Shown: in pieces, positions 60,661 to 64,000 of the stretch | Numbering within the stretch: the stretch's first letter is position 1 | Layout of the letters: each line of letters starts with the position of its first letter | NCBI GenBank assembly: GCA_036386415.1 | Contig: DASVVT010000067.1 | Span: 1-64,000 of the forward strand | Length of the DNA: 64,000 bases | Origin: DASVVT01 sp036386415 | GTDB lineage: Bacteria; Acidobacteriota; Blastocatellia; Pyrinomonadales; Pyrinomonadaceae | Direction of reading: 5' to 3' | Translations under genes and position numbers: made by a program | The notes under the pieces: generated by a model | Told to the model about the DNA's origin: nothing | Database searches by the model: none | What the model saw: only the letters and a program-made list of their open reading frames with translations

Positions 60661-62275
60661 TCTGATTAAGTTTGTCGAGCATCTGGCGCGCGGCGACGTT
60701 GCGCGGGTCGATAGCAAGCGCACGCTCTAGTTCTCCCTGCGCGCGCCGCTGGAAGCCCAGGTCACGATAAAATTCGGCGAGCATGACGCGATAGCCAGCA
60801 TTACCTGCATCAAGGTTGATCGCCGCTTGAAACTCCATCTCGGCCTGGTGACGCGTCTGCGGAGTAGCGGCAAGCGCGCGACCATAGTAGGCGCGATAAC
60901 GCGGCTGTCTGGGCACGAGCCGCGCCGCTTCTCCAATAAGTGTGATCGCGAGCACAGAGTTCCCCTTTTGCAAGGCGATCACGCCCTGCTTGAAAATATC
61001 TTCGGCACGCTGCTCCGTAGAAAATGATGACGTGGACGACGATGTTGTAGCCGGAGCGCCTCGCGAAGCCTGGGCGCTTTCGTTGACGGATGGGCTCGCT
61101 TTGACATTCGGCCCGACCTGCATCGGCTTCGAGCTCTCCTTCGCGTACGAATTTCCTTCCCGCTCAATCTTCATATCATAAACGGCGCGCGCCTGTCTGT
61201 CTTTAAGCGTCTCGTAGGCTTGCGCGATCTTCGCGAAAGCATCTTCGACGCGCGCATGAAGGCGTGCGTCCTCCTCATGATGAAATCGATCAGGATGGAA
61301 ACGGCGGGCGAGCCCGTGATAGGTGCGCTTGATGATATCTGGACTGGCGCTGCGGCTGACGCCCAGCACGTGATAGTAATTGGTCGCTCGTTCCAGGCGC
61401 GCGAACATCTCTTCGAGTTCTTGACGCTCGTCAACCTCTTCTTCAGCCGGGGCTGCCTGCCCCTTCAGCGGCGCGCTCTTTTCTTCGACGACCACGACCT
61501 GCTGTTCGGGCATCTCTGACGCAGCCCTTTTCATCTGCGCCTCGTTGACCGCCAGCGCTTTGCGTACGGCTTCCGGCGAGAAGGCCTGCGGCGGCGGGTC
61601 ACGCCGTAAGTAGCCGCCCGAGGCGAGCGCGTAAACGGCGCGCAGCGCGTCCGCTTCCGGCAGGCCGCTGATCGTGACCAGCTCATACACGGACAGCGGC
61701 ACGTCCACGCGCGAGAGCACGAAGGCTTCCTCCGGTAGCAGCTCAAGACCCTCCGGCGCATCCTCTGCGGGCAGCAGCCGCTCGTTTCGTCTGTCCCTGA
61801 ATCTCCTGGCGACGAACTCTGCCGGAAGCCGTCGTGCGCTCTCCATCAACATTTCGTTCAGCTCGACGCGGGCGCGCGCCGTTCCCGCAAGACGGACACG
61901 CGGGTCGAACGTCCAGGCTCCGTGCGTCCATAAGAGAGCGGGACGCAACGCGTCCGCCACCTGACGCGCCCACACCTCTTCGAGGGTTTCGGGGCTGAGC
62001 GCGCCCGTCGCCACAAGCGCCGCCGCCAACTCATGGTCGGTCGGCCTTTCGCCCACCTGCGCCAGTTGCTGCTCGGAGACCAGGCCCCAGCGCCTGAGCG
62101 ACTCAGACAGGCGATGAAGGCGAAGATTAGAGGCGGCGAAAACTACCTCGCCCGCGTCCGTATAGACGACCAGCTTGATGCGCTCGTGCGTTAGACGCAA
62201 TGCGCCGGAGATACCTGCCGTCGATATTTCTCGGATGAGTTCGCCGAGCGGGTGCTCGTTCAATTGCCCATTCAT
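60656..62275 (-). CDS. DUF4388 - DnaJ - TPR protein
   Basis: 539 aa. N-terminal DUF4388/PATAN domain (about 1-85: MNGQLNEHPLGELIREIS, AGEVVFAAS), a middle helical region, a J-domain (about 300-365, YYHVLGVSRSAS, HGLARRFHPDRFH with the HPD motif) and C-terminal tetratricopeptide repeats (about 435-530). The J-domain recruits Hsp70 (DnaK). DUF4388 proteins are known in regulatory proteins of Myxococcota and Acidobacteriota. Role unknown. ATG 62275 chosen over GTG 62296 for lack of family sequence upstream. Confidence 0.85.
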   Translation of the reverse strand: MNGQLNEHPLGELIREISTAGISGALRLTHERIKLVVYTDAGEVVFAASNLRLHRLSESLRRWGLVSEQQLAQVGERPTDHELAAALVATGALSPETLEEVWARQVADALRPALLWTHGAWTFDPRVRLAGTARARVELNEMLMESARRLPAEFVARRFRDRRNERLLPAEDAPEGLELLPEEAFVLSRVDVPLSVYELVTISGLPEADALRAVYALASGGYLRRDPPPQAFSPEAVRKALAVNEAQMKRAASEMPEQQVVVVEEKSAPLKGQAAPAEEEVDERQELEEMFARLERATNYYHVLGVSRSASPDIIKRTYHGLARRFHPDRFHHEEDARLHARVEDAFAKIAQAYETLKDRQARAVYDMKIEREGNSYAKESSKPMQVGPNVKASPSVNESAQASRGAPATTSSSTSSFSTEQRAEDIFKQGVIALQKGNSVLAITLIGEAARLVPRQPRYRAYYGRALAATPQTRHQAEMEFQAAINLDAGNAGYRVMLAEFYRDLGFQRRAQGELERALAIDPRNVAARQMLDKLNQK

Positions 62276-62296
62276 GTCGCTCGGTAATGATAACAC

Positions 62297-62443
62297 AGTA
62301 GACAGTAGCCAGGAGTCAGGAGTCAGGAGTCAGTAGGAAAGAAAGAGCGTGTCGCTTTGCTGTCTACTCTGATTGAAAGGCTCACCATCAAACGCATCAA
62401 CTGCTTCTCTTTTCTACTGGCTACTGACTACTGTCTCCTGTCC
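62297..62443. repeat. Heptamer-armed palindrome (CAGTAGN family)
   Basis: Left arm 62297-62343 with CAGGAGT variants, right arm 62410-62443. It separates the DnaJ-like gene from the kinase at 62570. Confidence 0.88.
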
Positions 62444-62569
62444 CCGTCTCCTTCCCGCGTTGACACTCCTGCAACCTGCGCTCTATAGTTTTGCCACTTA
62501 ACCTTGAGATAAATCTACGGTTCATCCAGGTGCTGACCCAGAGCAAAGCGCCGCGACTGCTTTGCGTCG

Positions 62570-63961
62570 ATGAGCGAACTTAAGGACATGACCACCATAG
62601 CGACTGAAAAGGGGAAAGAGACGCCCGACGCCCAGCTCGCCGAAATCTATGCCTTGAGCGACGAGATCGTTGACCTCTTTTACACACAGCTTTTCGCGCA
62701 CAGCGCTATTCTGACGCCGTCAGATGTCTGCAAGGCGTTCTCTGACATCATGATGCGCCACTGGAAGCTGTGCTGCATGATGATCTACCTGTGCGGCGAT
62801 GACGGGCGCTTGTGTGATGAGGACGGTCGCATTCATGAGGTCGCGCTCAACACGGACGAATACGTGGACGAGGCGACGGGGCGCGAGGTCGGTGAAGTGA
62901 TGGCGGCGGCCATTGAGAGCGAAGGCCGTGAGCTACAGGTGTGGTTGGACGAAAAGAATGTCAATGCGAGCGAGAGCGAGGAGCGCTGTCGCAAGGTTCT
63001 GGCCGAGGCCGGGCTGCGTGCTGGCGTCACCGTTCCGATCTACGCTCACAACGCACTCGTCGGCGCGCTCGTCGTCGTCACGCCTTTCCCGGAGCGACTT
63101 CGGGCAGCGCTCAAAGGCATACGCTTTATCGCCGCGCCGGTTGCCATCGCTGTCGGCAACGCACGCCGCGCGGCCTCCATGCGCGAGCAGCGCCATCGCA
63201 TCGAGCACCTGGTCGAAGAGCTACAGCAGCGAAGCCAGGCGCTCGAAGAGGCCAATCGCGAGCTGCGGCGCGTGGCGCACTATCGCTCGCTCTTTCTGGC
63301 ACGCATGTCGCACGAGCTGCGTACGCCCTTGACCTCCATCCTCGGCTTCACAGAGATTCTCATCGACCACGAAAATCTGACGGACGCACAGCGCCGCTTT
63401 GTCGGCAAGATTCAATCCTCCGGGATGCAGCTACAGACGAGCCTCAACCAGTTGGTTGACCTCTCGCGGCTCGAATCAGGCCAGTCGGAGCTGTTCCTAC
63501 ATGAGTTCTCGCTGCGCGAAGCGTTGCGCGAATCATGTGCTGCGGTGGCGCGTCTGGCGCAGAAGCAGAACGTCCGCGTCGAATGCTGCTCCGTGCAGGA
63601 GCTTCCTTCCATCGTCTCCGATGAAGGCAAGTTGCGGCAGGTGCTCTACAACTTTCTAGCCTACGCGATCAGCCGCAGCCCGGAGGGCGAGCGCATCAGC
63701 GTCAGCGCCGAATTAATCGCGCCCTGCCGTTTCGAGATACGCATAGAGGACAGAGGCGAGCCGCTCTCCGACACCTCGCATATTTTCGAGCCCATGGACA
63801 TCTCCGCGCCGACCGAGAAGGCCACCAGCATGAACGAGCTTGGCCTGGCTATCGCCCGCCGCCTCATAGATGTGCTTGGCGGTCAGGTCGAGCTGGAAAG
63901 CAGCGCGCCTCACGGCCTCAAAGTCAGCATCCGACTACCGGCGCGCCCAACAGAAGGTTGA
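62570..63961 (+). CDS. GAF-domain sensor histidine kinase with divergent ATPase domain
   Basis: 463 aa, no membrane segment. A GAF domain (about 45-200) followed by a coiled coil, HisKA (LARMSHELRTPLTSILGF near 245, His and Pro intact) and a HATPase. The HATPase boxes are altered: N-box NFLAYA (second Asn replaced), G1 DRGEPLS (DxGxG not kept), G2 MNELGLAIA (GxGLGL not kept). So it may bind ATP poorly or act as a pseudokinase. Right after it the window ends. No response regulator seen nearby. Confidence 0.82.
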   Translation: MSELKDMTTIATEKGKETPDAQLAEIYALSDEIVDLFYTQLFAHSAILTPSDVCKAFSDIMMRHWKLCCMMIYLCGDDGRLCDEDGRIHEVALNTDEYVDEATGREVGEVMAAAIESEGRELQVWLDEKNVNASESEERCRKVLAEAGLRAGVTVPIYAHNALVGALVVVTPFPERLRAALKGIRFIAAPVAIAVGNARRAASMREQRHRIEHLVEELQQRSQALEEANRELRRVAHYRSLFLARMSHELRTPLTSILGFTEILIDHENLTDAQRRFVGKIQSSGMQLQTSLNQLVDLSRLESGQSELFLHEFSLREALRESCAAVARLAQKQNVRVECCSVQELPSIVSDEGKLRQVLYNFLAYAISRSPEGERISVSAELIAPCRFEIRIEDRGEPLSDTSHIFEPMDISAPTEKATSMNELGLAIARRLIDVLGGQVELESSAPHGLKVSIRLPARPTEG

Positions 63962-64000
63962 TCTAGAATCAAACGCTCTGAGCTTCAGTTGAAATTTAAA

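Overview
The window looks like a chromosomal segment of an Acidobacteriota bacterium, most likely class Blastocatellia. This is inference from gene content: a Psc-type two-heme cytochrome, futalosine-pathway menaquinone genes, a CWC cysteine-rich protein, a DUF4388-DnaJ-TPR protein, a TPR/AAA+ regulator, and high-GC genes separated by short palindromic repeats. No rRNA, tRNA, CRISPR array, prophage or transposase was recognised. It is mostly housekeeping chromosome with small accessory islands.

Layout. 1-4.2 kb: branched-chain amino acid ABC transporter (livK end, livH, livM, livG, livF). 4.3-7.1 kb: divergent argH and argG. 7.2-15.2 kb: a Cys/Met PLP enzyme, then tilS, an hpt-like gene, ftsH, folP, lptE and holA. 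15.4-16.2 kb: a conserved hypothetical gene and rpsT with a clear promoter and terminator. 16.5-20.8 kb: phoH (carrying an intein), ybeY, a CorC/HlyC-type protein and a lipoprotein. 20.9-29.1 kb: small cysteine-rich proteins, a deoxyhypusine-synthase-like enzyme, a likely structured RNA, a hypothetical protein, a SIMPL protein, a secreted transglycosylase-like protein and a lipoprotein. 29.1-32.1 kb: a TPR/AAA+ regulator divergent from a tiny exported peptide, with paired palindromes between them and a hairpin element behind the peptide gene. 32.6-38.2 kb: a cytochrome and a three-gene ABC exporter operon. 38.5-46.1 kb: a diguanylate cyclase, small metabolic genes and mqnA - PYP-like histidine kinase - mqnC. 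46.4-64 kb: hydrolase, two MFS transporters, PilZ, BON, HDAC-like, enoyl-CoA hydratase-like, SpoIIE-type phosphatase, methylase-like, HD-GYP-like and DnaJ proteins, and a GAF histidine kinase.

The observations I rate highest: (1) phoH is interrupted by an in-frame class 3 (Trp-Cys-Thr) intein with a LAGLIDADG endonuclease. (2) A histidine kinase between mqnA and mqnC has a PAS domain with the photoactive yellow protein residues Tyr42, Glu46, Arg52 and Cys69 at a constant offset, so it may be a blue-light sensor tied to menaquinone synthesis. (3) A TPR/AAA+ regulator that lost the GAFTGA loop faces a secreted peptide gene, with two copies of an 18-bp palindrome between them; this is the best candidate for an undescribed system. 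(4) The hpt gene in the conserved tilS-hpt-ftsH order has lost most catalytic residues. (5) Most intergenic gaps carry a hairpin whose arms are short tandem repeats, usually of 7 nt, with different unit sequences in different gaps. (6) A structured RNA with a strong terminator lies in a 660-bp gap near 23.4-23.7 kb.
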